NCBI RefSeq assembly: GCF_003611035.1 | Contig: NZ_CP030033.1 | Coordinates: 248,001 to 312,000, forward strand | From: Cryobacterium soli | Lineage (GTDB): Bacteria; Actinomycetota; Actinomycetes; Actinomycetales; Microbacteriaceae | Reading direction: 5' to 3' | DNA: 64,000 bases | Shown here: positions 9,122-21,107 of the stretch, one piece after another | How positions within the stretch are numbered: the stretch's first letter is position 1 | Layout of the letters: every line of letters starts with the position of its first letter | Notes under the pieces: model-generated | The model's input: only the letters and a program-made list of their open reading frames with translations | The model's database searches: none | Told to the model about the DNA's origin: nothing | Made by a program: the position numbers and the translations under genes

Positions 9122-9769
9122 ATGGATATGCCCCGTTCCCGCAGCCAGGCCCGCCGTGACGCCCACACCGCGGCCACCCGCGCAGAGATCATCGAGGCGG
9201 CCGCTGTGCTGATGCGTGAGCGCGGCTACGTGGGCACGTCGATCGCCGCCATCGCGGACCGTGGCGGCGTGGCCGTGCAGACGATCTACAACACCATCGG
9301 GTCGAAGGCGGAGATCCTCGCCGCGGTCCTCGCCGCCGCCGACCACCGCACGGGCCCCGGCCGGGCGGTACACGAGCTCGTGTCGCGGCTCACCGAGGCC
9401 GCGTCCGGTTCGGCCGCGCTCGGGCTCCTCGCACACTGGCTGGCCGACGGCAATGAGCGGGCCGCGCCGATCCGGAGGGTGCTCACCGAGGCCGCGGGGA
9501 TCGACCCCGAGATCCGCGAACTGGAACGCTCGAGTGCCGCTCGGAGCCTGCACGCGTGCAGCGAGGCCGTCGAAGCGCTCCGGTCCCGCTTCGGCCTGCG
9601 CGCCGGACTCAGCGACCACGAGGCTGCCGCGTCGATCTGGGCGCTGGCTCATCCCCAGGTATTCCAGACCCTGGTGGTCGACCTCGGCTGGTCGGGGGAG
9701 ACCTACACGGAGTGGTTGCGGTCCGGCCTCGCTGGAGCGCTCTCACCGGAGCGTTTTCCGGCCCGCTAG
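9122..9769 (+). CDS. TetR/AcrR-family transcriptional regulator
   Basis: A 215-residue repressor-type protein. The N-terminal helix-turn-helix runs over about residues 18-64 with TRAEIIEAAAVLMRERGY and the recognition helix region VAVQTIYNTIGSKAEIL. The C-terminal ligand domain is unspecific and gives no clue to the inducer. The start codon follows a TATTCT hexamer by six bases, so the mRNA is probably leaderless. It stands alone between the suf operon and an ABC-F gene; no obvious efflux target is adjacent. The palindrome over its promoter suggests autoregulation. Confidence 0.88.
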   Translation: MDMPRSRSQARRDAHTAATRAEIIEAAAVLMRERGYVGTSIAAIADRGGVAVQTIYNTIGSKAEILAAVLAAADHRTGPGRAVHELVSRLTEAASGSAALGLLAHWLADGNERAAPIRRVLTEAAGIDPEIRELERSSAARSLHACSEAVEALRSRFGLRAGLSDHEAAASIWALAHPQVFQTLVVDLGWSGETYTEWLRSGLAGALSPERFPAR

Positions 9770-9889
9770 AACAAGCCGGGCAGCGCCTATTCGGGCACTT
9801 CGGGTCGGAAAGGCCGCGCAAGCAAATATACTGGTGGACTGGCCGGGTTCGGCCGGCCCTCCCACGACTCCCTCGAATGGACTATTGCT

Positions 9890-11488
<1,599 letters not shown>

Positions 11489-11495
11489 CAGCCGG

Positions 11496-11513
11496 GGCCG
11501 GTATGTGCCGGCC
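11496..11513. terminator. Small hairpin between convergent genes
   Basis: GGCCGG and CCGGCC flank the loop TATGTG between the stop codons of the ABC-F gene and the SURF1 gene. The stem is only six pairs and has no T run, so this is a weak call. Confidence 0.35.
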
Positions 11514-11522
11514 GGTTCCGCT

Positions 11523-12365
11523 TCAGGAGTGCTGGTCGACCAGCTCGTCCTCGATGTCGGCGTCGCTGCGCGGCTTGGCCGCCTGGCGACGGGCCCGGTC
11601 TGCGGCCCTGACGCGCTCGTCGGGATCCTCAGCGTTGATGTTGCGGTACTCCTGGCGGGCCGCCCAGCCCAGGCCGATGAAGCCCATCAGGGCGAAAACA
11701 AACCACTGGAACGCGTACGACAGGTGCGGCCCCTCGTCCCGTACCGGCCGGGTCACGGCCGTCGGACGGTCGGCGGTGGCCGGGTCCTCGGACTTCATCA
11801 GGCCGTAGGCGCCGGTGTAGGTGTCGGTCCCGAGCCGTTCGGCGATCTCGGTCAGGTTGATCGTCGCGATCTGGTTGCCCGTGGCGCTGCGCCCGGCCAG
11901 AGACGGTTCGCCCTGCTTGAGCCGGGCGATCACCGTGACCTCCCCGGCGGGAGCGGCCGGAACGGAGTCCGGCGCGTTCTGGTCCTCGCCGGTGGGCACC
12001 CAGCCACGGTTCACGATGAACACATCGCCGTCGGTCAGCAACAGGGGAGTGAGCACCTCGAAACCCGGGTTGATGTTCAACGGGCGGTTGCGCACCAGGA
12101 TCTCCTCGTCCCTGAGGTAGGTTCCTGTGAGTTCAACCGGCAACCACTTCTGCGACTCCTCGAAGGAGTCCAGGCTCGGAAGCGCCTCGGTGACCGGCAC
12201 AGCCTCTGCGTCGAAGTTCGTCTCCACCCGGCTGATCTCGGCCTGAGCCTCGGCGCGGCGGGCGAGCTGCCACACACCGAGGCCGGAGCAGATGACAGCG
12301 AACACGATGGTGAGGGCCAGGTAACCGGCCCACTGCCGGGAGATCAGGAAGCGCCAGCCGCTCAC
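11523..12365 (-). CDS. SURF1 family protein (cytochrome oxidase assembly)
   Basis: Membrane protein of the SURF1/Shy1 family, which helps deliver heme A to cytochrome c oxidase subunit I. The 280-residue chain has an N-terminal membrane helix (about 11-31, with the GVWQLARR segment after it), an extracytoplasmic beta-rich domain with RNRPLNINPGFEVLTPL and IVNRGWVP, and a C-terminal helix SYAFQWFVFALMGFIGLG (about 215-235) preceded by the HLSYAFQWF signature. It starts with GTG at 12365, which overlaps the stop of the upstream small gene by four bases, so the two are translationally coupled. The function fits the heme A genes at the start of the window. Confidence 0.93.
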   Translation of the reverse strand: MSGWRFLISRQWAGYLALTIVFAVICSGLGVWQLARRAEAQAEISRVETNFDAEAVPVTEALPSLDSFEESQKWLPVELTGTYLRDEEILVRNRPLNINPGFEVLTPLLLTDGDVFIVNRGWVPTGEDQNAPDSVPAAPAGEVTVIARLKQGEPSLAGRSATGNQIATINLTEIAERLGTDTYTGAYGLMKSEDPATADRPTAVTRPVRDEGPHLSYAFQWFVFALMGFIGLGWAARQEYRNINAEDPDERVRAADRARRQAAKPRSDADIEDELVDQHS

Positions 12366-12631
12366 GCGAGCTCCGTCCCGGTCAGCTCAGTCCCGGTCAG
12401 CTCAGCCCCGGCAGGATCAGCGGACTCCAGGGGGCTCACGCGCAACGGGAAGTCGCGGGTGGACAGGAAGTCCCGGAGGAAGTCGACGTGCTCGTCACAG
12501 GCCAGCCAGGTCTTCACCCGGTCTTCGGTATGGATACGCGGATTCCGCCAGTCCAAGCGCCAGGAAGCCAGTTCCCGGCATCCCGCTCGCGAGCAGTTGG
12601 TGGTCTCGGGGGCGGCGCCGAACCCGATCAC
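12362..12631 (-). CDS. Small conserved Cys-containing protein (89 aa)
   Basis: I do not recognise a named function. The protein has a short N-terminal Cys pair, NCSRAGCRELASWRLDWRNP, then KTWLACDEHVDFLRDFL, a layout that suggests a small metal site using CSRAGC and CDEH. The tail is a repeated ELTGTELTGTEL stretch encoded by a short tandem repeat (about 12368-12400). The GTG start at 12631 overlaps the end of the DUF3099 gene, and its own end overlaps SURF1. Similar small proteins accompany SURF1 in related genomes to my recollection. It may take part in oxidase assembly; that is inference. Confidence 0.75.
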   Translation of the reverse strand: MIGFGAAPETTNCSRAGCRELASWRLDWRNPRIHTEDRVKTWLACDEHVDFLRDFLSTRDFPLRVSPLESADPAGAELTGTELTGTELA

Positions 12632-12987
12632 CGCGCGTCCTCTCCGTCGCCCGCTCGCGCGGACTCGTCGGGCGTGACGGTTTCAGGCCGTGCCGCCCTG
12701 TCGTGCGGCGCCTCAGCACCACGGGAGAGCTCGATGGCGCCCGGCCGCAGGACCGGCGTCGTCCGCTGCTCGCCATGCACGTTCGCGGCGATGACGGCGA
12801 AGTACGGCAGCAGGATGGCGCCGAGGGCGCACACGAGCAGCCACCACCCGTGCACAAAGAGCATCAAAACGATGCACACCATGCGGATGCCCATGGTGAC
12901 CGTGTACCTGATCATGCGACGTCGCCGCTCCTCGTCCGGTGACGGGGGGAGCGTCGTGATCGACTGCTGCTGCTTCATCGTGCCCAT
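12628..12987 (-). CDS. DUF3099 membrane protein
   Basis: The 119-residue protein begins MGTMKQQQSITTLPPSPDEE, then has RRRRMIRYTVTMGIRMVCI leading into two membrane helices (about residues 27-47 and 49-68) joined by a tight HGWW turn. The hydrophilic tail is rich in Arg, Glu and Asp. This matches the actinobacterial DUF3099 family, whose function is unknown. It is the first gene of a three-gene operon with the Cys protein and SURF1, all joined by four-base overlaps. A start at the second Met (12978) is equally possible. Confidence 0.85.
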   Translation of the reverse strand: MGTMKQQQSITTLPPSPDEERRRRMIRYTVTMGIRMVCIVLMLFVHGWWLLVCALGAILLPYFAVIAANVHGEQRTTPVLRPGAIELSRGAEAPHDRAARPETVTPDESARAGDGEDAR

Positions 12988-13133
12988 CGCTCAGGGATCC
13001 AAATATGCCTGTCCACGCTCTGAAACAAGCCTACGTCCCCTGCCCGCCCCGTGGGTCACATCCCGGAACGCTCTAAGCTGAATGAATCTGTGCCCGCGCT
13101 GAATGCGGGCATGCTCACTGAAAGGACCGCGCC

Positions 13134-13844
13134 ATGGCGACCGCTCGAACAGTTCTGGTAACGGGAGGCAACCGCGGCATCGGCTACGCCATCGCCGAGG
13201 AATTCATCGCCCAGGGGCACCGGGTAGCCATCACGGCCCGCTCCGGTGAGGGCCCCGCCGGCAGCCTCACCGTGCGCGCCGACGTCACCGACTACGCCTC
13301 CATCGATGCGGCGTTCACCGAGATCGAGGCCGCCTACGGCCCCGTCGAGGTCGTCGTGGCCAACGCCGGCATCACCAAGGACACCCTCCTGATGCGGATG
13401 AGCGAAGAGGACTTCACGTCCGTCATCGACACGAACCTCAGCGGAGCCTTCCGCGTGGTCAAGCGCGCCTCCAAGGGCATGCTCAAGGCCCGCTTCGGCC
13501 GGATCGTCCTGATCTCCAGCGTCGTCGGCCTCTACGGTTCGGCCGGCCAGGTCAACTACTCCTCGTCGAAGAGCGGACTCGTGGGCCTCGCCCGTTCGGT
13601 CACCCGCGAACTCGGCGCACGGGGCATCACGGCGAACGTCGTCGCCCCCGGGTTCATCGAGACCGACATGACCGCAGCGCTCCCCGAGGCGCAGCAGGCC
13701 GAGTACAAGCGGAACATCCCGGCCGGACGCTTTGCCTCCCCGGCAGAGGTCGCACGGGTGGTCACCTGGATCGCGGGCGACGACGCGTCCTACATCTCGG
13801 GTGCCGTCATCCCCGTCGACGGCGGACTGGGAATGGGCCACTAG
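13134..13844 (+). CDS. fabG: 3-oxoacyl-ACP reductase (SDR family)
   Basis: Short-chain dehydrogenase of 236 residues that reduces beta-ketoacyl-ACP with NADPH in type II fatty acid synthesis. It shows the nucleotide-binding TGGNRGIGYAIAEEF (about 10-24), NAGITKDTLLMRM, the catalytic ISSVVGLYGSAGQVNYSSSK region with Ser, Tyr and Lys of the YxxxK motif, and NVVAPGFIETDMT. The C-terminus ISGAVIPVDGGLGMGH is of the actinobacterial FabG1/MabA type. The ribosome site GAAAGGA precedes ATG 13134. It is monocistronic, with a clear terminator behind it. Other ketoreductase roles cannot be excluded. Confidence 0.9.
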   Translation: MATARTVLVTGGNRGIGYAIAEEFIAQGHRVAITARSGEGPAGSLTVRADVTDYASIDAAFTEIEAAYGPVEVVVANAGITKDTLLMRMSEEDFTSVIDTNLSGAFRVVKRASKGMLKARFGRIVLISSVVGLYGSAGQVNYSSSKSGLVGLARSVTRELGARGITANVVAPGFIETDMTAALPEAQQAEYKRNIPAGRFASPAEVARVVTWIAGDDASYISGAVIPVDGGLGMGH

Positions 13845-13864
13845 GCAGCCCCACCGCACAGACG

Positions 13865-13899
13865 GAAGCCCGGCCGGACCAGTGGTCCCGCCGGGCTTC
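13865..13899 (+). terminator. Terminator after fabG
   Basis: GAAGCCCGG and CCGGGCTTC form the outer stem, and GGACC/GGTCC forms the inner stem around AGT, followed by a T-rich TTCGGTTCTTC. It lies 21 bases after the fabG stop codon and also separates it from the convergent serB. Confidence 0.85.
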
Positions 13900-13936
13900 T
13901 TCGGTTCTTCTGTGCGTTCGGCGCAAGCGCCAGGGG

Positions 13937-14584
13937 TCAGCCGCGCAGGCCCAGGAGGGGCAGTACCTGGCTGAGGTCGTTCGTGCCGATCACCAGGTCG
14001 GCCGAGCGGCGCACGATGGGCTTGGCATTGAACGCCACTCCGAGACCGGCAATGCGCATCATGGTGAGGTCGTTGGCCCCGTCGCCCACCGCCACCGTGG
14101 AGCAGAGGTCGACGCCGTCCAACGCCGCCCATTCGACCAGGGCGGCCGCTTTCGCCGACGCGTCGATGATCGGCCCGGACAGCCTGCCGGTGATGTGGCC
14201 GTCCTCGACCTCGAGCCGGTTGGCCCGCCAGTGATCGAGGCCCAGGGTCGCGGCCAGCGGGTCGAGGAGCTCGTGGAAGCCGCCGGAGACGACTCCGATC
14301 CGGCTGCCGCCGACGTGCAGACCGTTGATGAGGTCGTGCACGCCTGCGGTGGGACGAATCAGGGCACCCACCTGGGCGAAGACGTCGGTGGACAGTCCGG
14401 CGAGGGTGGCGACCCGTTGCCGCAGGCTCTCCGCGAAGTCGAGTTCGCCGCGCATGGCACGGTCGGTCACCTCGGCCACCAGGGCGAGGGAACCGGCCGC
14501 GTCAGCGAGGAGCTCGATGACCTCGTTCTCGATCAGGGTGGAATCGGCATCCAGGACGACGAGGAACCTAGCTGGGGCATTCAC
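13937..14584 (-). CDS. serB: Phosphoserine phosphatase (HAD family)
   Basis: HAD phosphatase that removes phosphate from O-phosphoserine in the last step of serine synthesis. The 215-residue chain has the catalytic [19 protein letters not shown] (motif I with the nucleophile Asp, about 10-28), the SerB segment [23 protein letters not shown] (motif II), and [11 protein letters not shown] (motif IV). Note DADST where most SerB have DxDST; this is the normal form. No N-terminal ACT domain is present. The GTG start at 14584 overlaps the glgC stop by four bases, so serB is translated from the glgC mRNA, an unexpected metabolic pairing. Confidence 0.92.
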   Translation of the reverse strand: MNAPARFLVVLDADSTLIENEVIELLADAAGSLALVAEVTDRAMRGELDFAESLRQRVATLAGLSTDVFAQVGALIRPTAGVHDLINGLHVGGSRIGVVSGGFHELLDPLAATLGLDHWRANRLEVEDGHITGRLSGPIIDASAKAAALVEWAALDGVDLCSTVAVGDGANDLTMMRIAGLGVAFNAKPIVRRSADLVIGTNDLSQVLPLLGLRG

Positions 14585-15825
14585 GGGTGAACGTGCACGC
14601 CCTTGCCGACCACGGTGATCCCGGACTCGGTGACACTGAACCCCCGGGCGAGGTCACGGTCACGGTCGACGCCGATGTTGGCGCCCTCCGCGACGATGAC
14701 GTCCTTGTCGAGGATGGCGCGGTGCACCACGGCGCCCGGCCGGATCTGCACCCGGTCGAAGACGATCGAGTCGACCACGTGGGCGCCAGAGTCGATGACG
14801 GCCCAGGGGCCGACGACACTGCGCTCGAGGTGGGCGCCGGAAATGACGCAGCCGAGCGAGACGATCGAATCGATCACGGTGCCCAGTGAACCCTTGGCGT
14901 CGCGCACGAACTTGGCCGGCGGCGAGTTCAGCTGCTGGCTGAAGATCGGCCAGCTCTGGTTGTACAGGTTGAACACCGGCAGGGCGCTGATCAGGTCCTG
15001 GTGGGCCTCGAAGAACGAGTCGATGGTTCCCACATCGCGCCAGTAGTACCGGTCGCGGTCGGTGGACCCCGGCACGTCGTTGCGCTGCAGGTCGTAGACG
15101 CCGGCCTCGCCGCGGGAGACGAAGTCGGGGACGATGTCGCCGCCCATGTCGTGGCTGGAGTCGGTGCGTTCGCCGTCACGGCGAACGGCCTCGATCAGCG
15201 CGTCGGCGTTGAAGACGTAGTTGCCCATCGAGGCGAACACCTCGTGCGGCGCGTCGGCCAGGCCGATGGCGTCCTTGGGCTTCTCCCGGAAGTCGCTGAT
15301 CCGGTCCGGCGTTGCGGCATCCACTTCGATGACGCCGAACTGGTCGGCCAGGCCGATGGGCTGCCGGATGGCCGCCACGGTGGCCTGCGCACCGGAATCG
15401 ATGTGCGCCTGGATCATCTGGCTGAAGTCCATGCGGTAGACGTGGTCGGCACCGACCACGACGACGATGTCGGGCTTCTCATCGTGGATGAGGTTGAGGC
15501 TCTGCAGGATGGCATCCGCCGACCCGCTGAACCAGCGCTTGCCGAGCCGCTGCTGCGCGGGCACGGAGGCGATGTAGGAGTTGAACAGTCCGCCGGACAC
15601 GTGCCAGGTCTGAGACACGTGACGGTCGAGGCTGTGGGACTTGTACTGGGTCAGGACGACGATCTGGGTGACACCGGAGTTGATCAGATTCGACAATGCG
15701 AAGTCGATCAACCGGTAATGCCCCCCAAACGGCACCGCTGGTTTGGCGCGGTCTTCGGTCAACGGCATCAGCCGTTTTCCCTCGCCGCCTGCGAGAACGA
15801 TTCCAAAGATCTTCTGGGCCTTCAT
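14581..15825 (-). CDS. glgC: Glucose-1-phosphate adenylyltransferase
   Basis: Makes ADP-glucose from ATP and glucose 1-phosphate, the committed step to glycogen. The 414-residue enzyme starts [21 protein letters not shown], with the nucleotide-binding [11 protein letters not shown], the [21 protein letters not shown] segment, FREKPK near residue 178 and a C-terminal left-handed beta-helix (hexapeptide turns, about 300-400) that carries allosteric control. The ATG at 15825 follows TAATCT by six bases on the minus strand, so the transcript is probably leaderless. It is divergent from glgA with an 81-bp shared promoter region. Confidence 0.96.
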   Translation of the reverse strand: MKAQKIFGIVLAGGEGKRLMPLTEDRAKPAVPFGGHYRLIDFALSNLINSGVTQIVVLTQYKSHSLDRHVSQTWHVSGGLFNSYIASVPAQQRLGKRWFSGSADAILQSLNLIHDEKPDIVVVVGADHVYRMDFSQMIQAHIDSGAQATVAAIRQPIGLADQFGVIEVDAATPDRISDFREKPKDAIGLADAPHEVFASMGNYVFNADALIEAVRRDGERTDSSHDMGGDIVPDFVSRGEAGVYDLQRNDVPGSTDRDRYYWRDVGTIDSFFEAHQDLISALPVFNLYNQSWPIFSQQLNSPPAKFVRDAKGSLGTVIDSIVSLGCVISGAHLERSVVGPWAVIDSGAHVVDSIVFDRVQIRPGAVVHRAILDKDVIVAEGANIGVDRDRDLARGFSVTESGITVVGKGVHVHP

Positions 15826-15906
15826 AACTTTAGATTAGGGCCATCCGGTGCTTCCGACCAGCGTGCGGGGGTGTGTCAGCCCATCGCCCTGCGCTAGTTT
15901 TACTGC

Positions 15907-17088
15907 ATGCGCGTCGATCTGCTCACCAAGGAATACCCGCCCGAGATCTATGGAGGGGCCGGCGTTCACGTCGCCGAGCTGGTCAAGGCCCTCCGCACCG
16001 ACATCGATGTCACGGTGCGGTGCTTCGGCGCCCCCCGGACGGAGGCCGACACGTTCGCGTACGGCGTGCCCGCCGAACTGGCCGAGGCCAATGCGACACT
16101 CACCACCCTCGGCGTCGACCTGCAGATGGCCCAGGACGTGCAGGGCGCCGATGTGGTGCACTCGCACACCTGGTACGCCAACGGGGCCGGGCACATCGCC
16201 AAGCTGCTGCACGGGGTGCCGCACGTGGTCACCGCACACAGCCTCGAGCCGTTGCGCCCGTGGAAGGCCGAGCAGCTGGGCGGCGGCTACCGTGTGTCGA
16301 GCTGGATCGAGAAGACCGCGTTCGAAGCCGCCGACGCCGTCATCGCCGTCAGCGGAGGCATGCGCGCCGACATCCTGCGCAGCTATCCCGCCCTGGACGA
16401 GTCCCGTGTGCACGTGGTGTACAACGGCATCGACCTTGACCGGTGGAAACCGACGACCGACGCCGACGTGGTGCGCGCGCTCGGCATCGACCCCGACCGA
16501 CCGTCGGTGGTGTTCGTCGGCCGGATCACCCGGCAGAAGGGCCTCCCGTACCTCCTGCGCGCAGCCGCGATGCTTCCGCCTGAGGTGCAGCTCGTGCTCT
16601 GCGCGGGCGCCCCTGACACGCCCGGCATCCTCGCCGAGGTCACCGGCCTGGTCGAAGAACTGCAGAAGGAACGATCCGGCGTCGTCTGGATCGACCGGCT
16701 GCTGCCGCAGCACGAGCTCTCTGCCGTGCTCACGGCCGGCACGGTCTTCGTCTGCCCCTCGGTCTACGAACCGCTCGGCATCGTCAACCTCGAAGCCATG
16801 GCTTGCGGCCTGCCTGTGGTGGGCACCGCGACCGGCGGCATCCCCGAGGTCGTTGCGGATGGCGTCACCGGCCGACTGGTCCCCATCGACCAGCTCAGCG
16901 ACGGGACAGGCACCCCGACCGACCCCGAGGTCTTCGTCGCCGATCTGGCCCGCACCCTCACCGAGGTGCTCGCCGACCCCGATCTGGCCGCCCGGATGGG
17001 CCGCGCCGGCCGGGTCCGGGCCGAAGAGATGTTCAGCTGGGGCCAGATAGCCGCGAGCACGCGGGAGATTTACGCCGCACTGCTCTAG
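15907..17088 (+). CDS. glgA: Glycogen synthase / maltose-1-phosphate synthase (GT4)
   Basis: Retaining GT4 glycosyltransferase of 393 residues, the short actinobacterial type. In mycobacteria this type (GlgA/GlgM) uses ADP-glucose to extend glucan or make maltose 1-phosphate. The N-terminal Rossmann lobe opens MRVDLLTKEYPPEIYGGAGVH. The C-terminal lobe has VGRITRQKGLPYLL (about 200) and the donor-site CPSVYEPLGIVNLEAMACG (about 285-300) with the E-x7-E motif. A TAGTTT hexamer ends six bases before ATG 15907, which implies a leaderless mRNA. It pairs functionally with the divergent glgC. Whether its acceptor is glycogen or glucose 1-phosphate is not decidable here. Confidence 0.93.
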   Translation: MRVDLLTKEYPPEIYGGAGVHVAELVKALRTDIDVTVRCFGAPRTEADTFAYGVPAELAEANATLTTLGVDLQMAQDVQGADVVHSHTWYANGAGHIAKLLHGVPHVVTAHSLEPLRPWKAEQLGGGYRVSSWIEKTAFEAADAVIAVSGGMRADILRSYPALDESRVHVVYNGIDLDRWKPTTDADVVRALGIDPDRPSVVFVGRITRQKGLPYLLRAAAMLPPEVQLVLCAGAPDTPGILAEVTGLVEELQKERSGVVWIDRLLPQHELSAVLTAGTVFVCPSVYEPLGIVNLEAMACGLPVVGTATGGIPEVVADGVTGRLVPIDQLSDGTGTPTDPEVFVADLARTLTEVLADPDLAARMGRAGRVRAEEMFSWGQIAASTREIYAALL

Positions 17089-17128
17089 CGTGACCGAGGG
17101 GCCCAGCGCCGCCCGATAACATGGGTGC

Positions 17129-17911
17129 ATGGTCAACGTTCTTCACTTCACCGGAGTCTCCGTCGTCCGGGGTGGCACAACCATCCTCGACTCAGTGGAT
17201 TGGAGTGTAGACAGCGATCAGCGCTGGGTCATCCTCGGACCGAACGGTGCGGGGAAGACCACGACACTGCAGATCGCCGCCGCGCTCATGCACCCGTCCT
17301 CCGGTACCGCCGAGGTGCTCGAGGAGCCCATCGGCGGCAGCGACCTGTTCGAGCTGCGTCCGCGGATCGGCTTCGCCTCCACCGCCATGGCCCGCCGGGT
17401 GCCGGCCAACGAGACCGTGCTCAACGTCGTGATGACGGCGGCCTACTCGGTCACCGGCCGCTGGAACGAGGAGTACGAAGAGATCGACGAGCGCCGCGCG
17501 CAGCGGGTGCTCACCGAATGGAAGCTCGACCACCTGGCCGACCGCACATTCGGCAGCCTGAGCGACGGCGAACAGAAGCGCGTACAGATCGCCCGGTCGA
17601 TCATGACCGACCCCGAGATCCTGCTTCTCGACGAACCCGCCGCGAGCCTCGACCTCGGCGCCCGGGAAGAACTGCTCCGTCTGCTGAGCGGCTTCGCGAG
17701 CGAACCGAACTCCCCGGCCATCATCATGGTCACCCACCACGTGGAAGAGATCCCGCGCGGATTCACCCACGTTCTGCTGTTGTCCGGCGGCAGCGTCGTC
17801 AGCGCCGGCCCGCTGGCGGAGTCCCTCACCTCGGACACCCTGACCCGCGCGTTCGGCCTGCCCATCGAGCTGACCGAGACCGACGGACGCTTCTCTGCCC
17901 GGGCAATCTGA
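17129..17911 (+). CDS. Stand-alone ABC transporter ATP-binding protein
   Basis: A 260-residue ABC ATPase with Walker A GPNGAGKTTTLQIAA (about 39-53), the atypical signature LSDGEQKRVQIARS (about 150), Walker B ILLLDEPAASLD and the switch His in VTHHVEEI. The LSDGE signature and the repeat-free layout resemble the ModF-like group of lone ATPases. No permease or binding protein is adjacent, so its partner and substrate are unknown. A TAACAT hexamer ends six bases before the ATG. Confidence 0.85.
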   Translation: MVNVLHFTGVSVVRGGTTILDSVDWSVDSDQRWVILGPNGAGKTTTLQIAAALMHPSSGTAEVLEEPIGGSDLFELRPRIGFASTAMARRVPANETVLNVVMTAAYSVTGRWNEEYEEIDERRAQRVLTEWKLDHLADRTFGSLSDGEQKRVQIARSIMTDPEILLLDEPAASLDLGAREELLRLLSGFASEPNSPAIIMVTHHVEEIPRGFTHVLLLSGGSVVSAGPLAESLTSDTLTRAFGLPIELTETDGRFSARAI

Positions 17912-18045
17912 GCCCTCCCGGGCGTCGGCCACCCGAGGCCCTCAGATTCTGCTAAACTCCATAGCTGGTCCTTAAGACCGGAATACTTTTCTGCCGCAAC
18001 CGGCGAGCCAGAACCCACCCATCGACACGCAACAAGGAAGTCTCC

Positions 18046-18297
18046 ATGAAGTCTGACATTCACCCCACATACGCTCCCGTGGTCTTCCGCGACCTCGCGT
18101 CGGGTGCGACGTTCCTTACCCGTTCGACGGTCTCCAGCTCGAAGACCATCGAGTGGGAAGACGGCACCACGTACCCGGTCATCGACGTGGAAATCTCCTC
18201 CGAGTCGCACCCGTTCTACACGGGCAAGCAGCGCATCATGGACTCCGCCGGACGCGTCGAGAAGTTCAACTCGCGGTACAAGGGCTTCGGCAAGTAG
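18046..18297 (+). CDS. rpmE2: 50S ribosomal protein L31, type B
   Basis: The 83-residue protein [19 protein letters not shown] matches type B L31, which bridges the 50S and 30S subunits. No Cys is present, so this is the zinc-free paralogue that in several bacteria replaces the zinc-binding L31 when zinc is scarce, usually under Zur. I see no clear Zur palindrome upstream. A TAAACT hexamer at 17953-17958 would give a leader of about 80 bases, ending in AAGGAAG six bases before the ATG. Confidence 0.96.
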   Translation: MKSDIHPTYAPVVFRDLASGATFLTRSTVSSSKTIEWEDGTTYPVIDVEISSESHPFYTGKQRIMDSAGRVEKFNSRYKGFGK

Positions 18298-18318
18298 TCC
18301 GACCCTTCCACCACGCTT

Positions 18319-18348
18319 CAGGGCGACCGGCTTCGGCTGGTCGCCCTG
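18319..18348 (+). terminator. Terminator after rpmE2
   Basis: CAGGGCGACC pairs with GGTCGCCCTG around a short GGCTTCGGCT cap, followed by TGTGATTT. It is placed 21 bases after the stop codon and between convergent rpmE2 and treS, so it may serve both directions. Confidence 0.8.
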
Positions 18349-18393
18349 TGTGATTTAACGCGCGTGGGTGAACGCGTCGGGCTTCGCCGGCCG

Positions 18394-20091
<1,698 letters not shown>

Positions 20092-20204
20092 GGTGTTCCC
20101 TCCGGCCCTGCGCTGCGGTGGATGGGGCAGATGTAGGTGAGTCTAGGTCGATCGGCACGGGTTCTGTCCAGCCTCCTGCATGCCGCCCGCCTAAACTGGG
20201 ACGG

Positions 20205-21107
20205 ATGATCGTTCCCTCGCCTTTCGCCGACCTGCTCAGCCAGATGGACGCCCGCGCCGCCACCGTCACGGTGCTCGGCAGTGACACCCGGTACTGGGAG
20301 TACGGCGACCCCGAATCCCCGACGACGGTCGTGCTCGTGCACGGATTCCGCGGAGACCACCACGGCCTCGAAGCCGTCGTCGCCCAGCTGGACGGGCTGC
20401 GGATCATCTCGCCCGACCTGCCCGGTTTCGGCGAATCCTCGGCATTCGCAGCCCTGCCGCACACCATCGAGAGCTACGCCGCCTGGCTGGCGGAGTTCCT
20501 GCGCGTCCTGGCGGTCCCCGGCCGGCTCGTGGTGCTCGGCCACTCGTTCGGATCGATCGTCGTCGCGGCCGCCGCGGCCGCTCCGGCAGGCCTGCCCGCC
20601 CAGGACCTGGTCCTGGTGAACCCGATCGCCGCACCGGCACTCTCCGGGCCGCGCGGCATCCTGACCCGCCTCGCCGTCTTCTACTACTGGCTGGCCGCCC
20701 GGTTGCCCGAGCGCCTCGGCTTCGGCCTGCTGCGGAACCGGGTGATCGTGCGGGTGATGAGCATCACCATGGCCAAGACCCGCAACCGCCAACGGCGACG
20801 CTGGATCCACAATCAGCACGACCGCTACTTCTCCGCCTTCGCCGACCGCACCGTGGTGCTCGAGGCGTTCCGGGCGTCGGTGAGCCACGATGTCAGCGAA
20901 TACGCGTCTGCCATCCCCACCCGCACGCTGCTGATCGCTGCCGACAAGGATGACATCACCCCCGTGGCCGCCCAGGAGCGGCTGGTCACCCAGTTCGCCG
21001 ACGCGCAGCTCGAGGTGCTGCCTGGCGTGGGCCACCTCATCCACTACGAGGTCCCGGAGGCTGCCGCGCGCGCGCTGCGCCGTTTCCTGGCGGTGACGCC
21101 GGCATGA
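20205..21107 (+). CDS. Alpha/beta hydrolase
   Basis: A 300-residue alpha/beta-fold hydrolase with the oxyanion-hole LVHGFRGDHHG (about 42-52), the nucleophile elbow LGHSFGS (about 108) and the catalytic His in GVGHLIHYE near the end; the acid is probably Asp in AADKDDITPV. The substrate is unknown. The start ATG 20205 (MIVPSPFADLL) lies seven bases after TAAACT, which suggests a leaderless mRNA; an upstream in-frame ATG at 20118 is within the treS promoter space and is rejected. The end overlaps the following glycosyltransferase gene by four bases (ATGA), so the two form an operon. Confidence 0.85.
   Translation: MIVPSPFADLLSQMDARAATVTVLGSDTRYWEYGDPESPTTVVLVHGFRGDHHGLEAVVAQLDGLRIISPDLPGFGESSAFAALPHTIESYAAWLAEFLRVLAVPGRLVVLGHSFGSIVVAAAAAAPAGLPAQDLVLVNPIAAPALSGPRGILTRLAVFYYWLAARLPERLGFGLLRNRVIVRVMSITMAKTRNRQRRRWIHNQHDRYFSAFADRTVVLEAFRASVSHDVSEYASAIPTRTLLIAADKDDITPVAAQERLVTQFADAQLEVLPGVGHLIHYEVPEAAARALRRFLAVTPA

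Noticed and set aside
20118..20204. Upstream start for the alpha/beta hydrolase
   Set aside because: This stretch covers the -10 element TAAACT and encodes a segment without family match.
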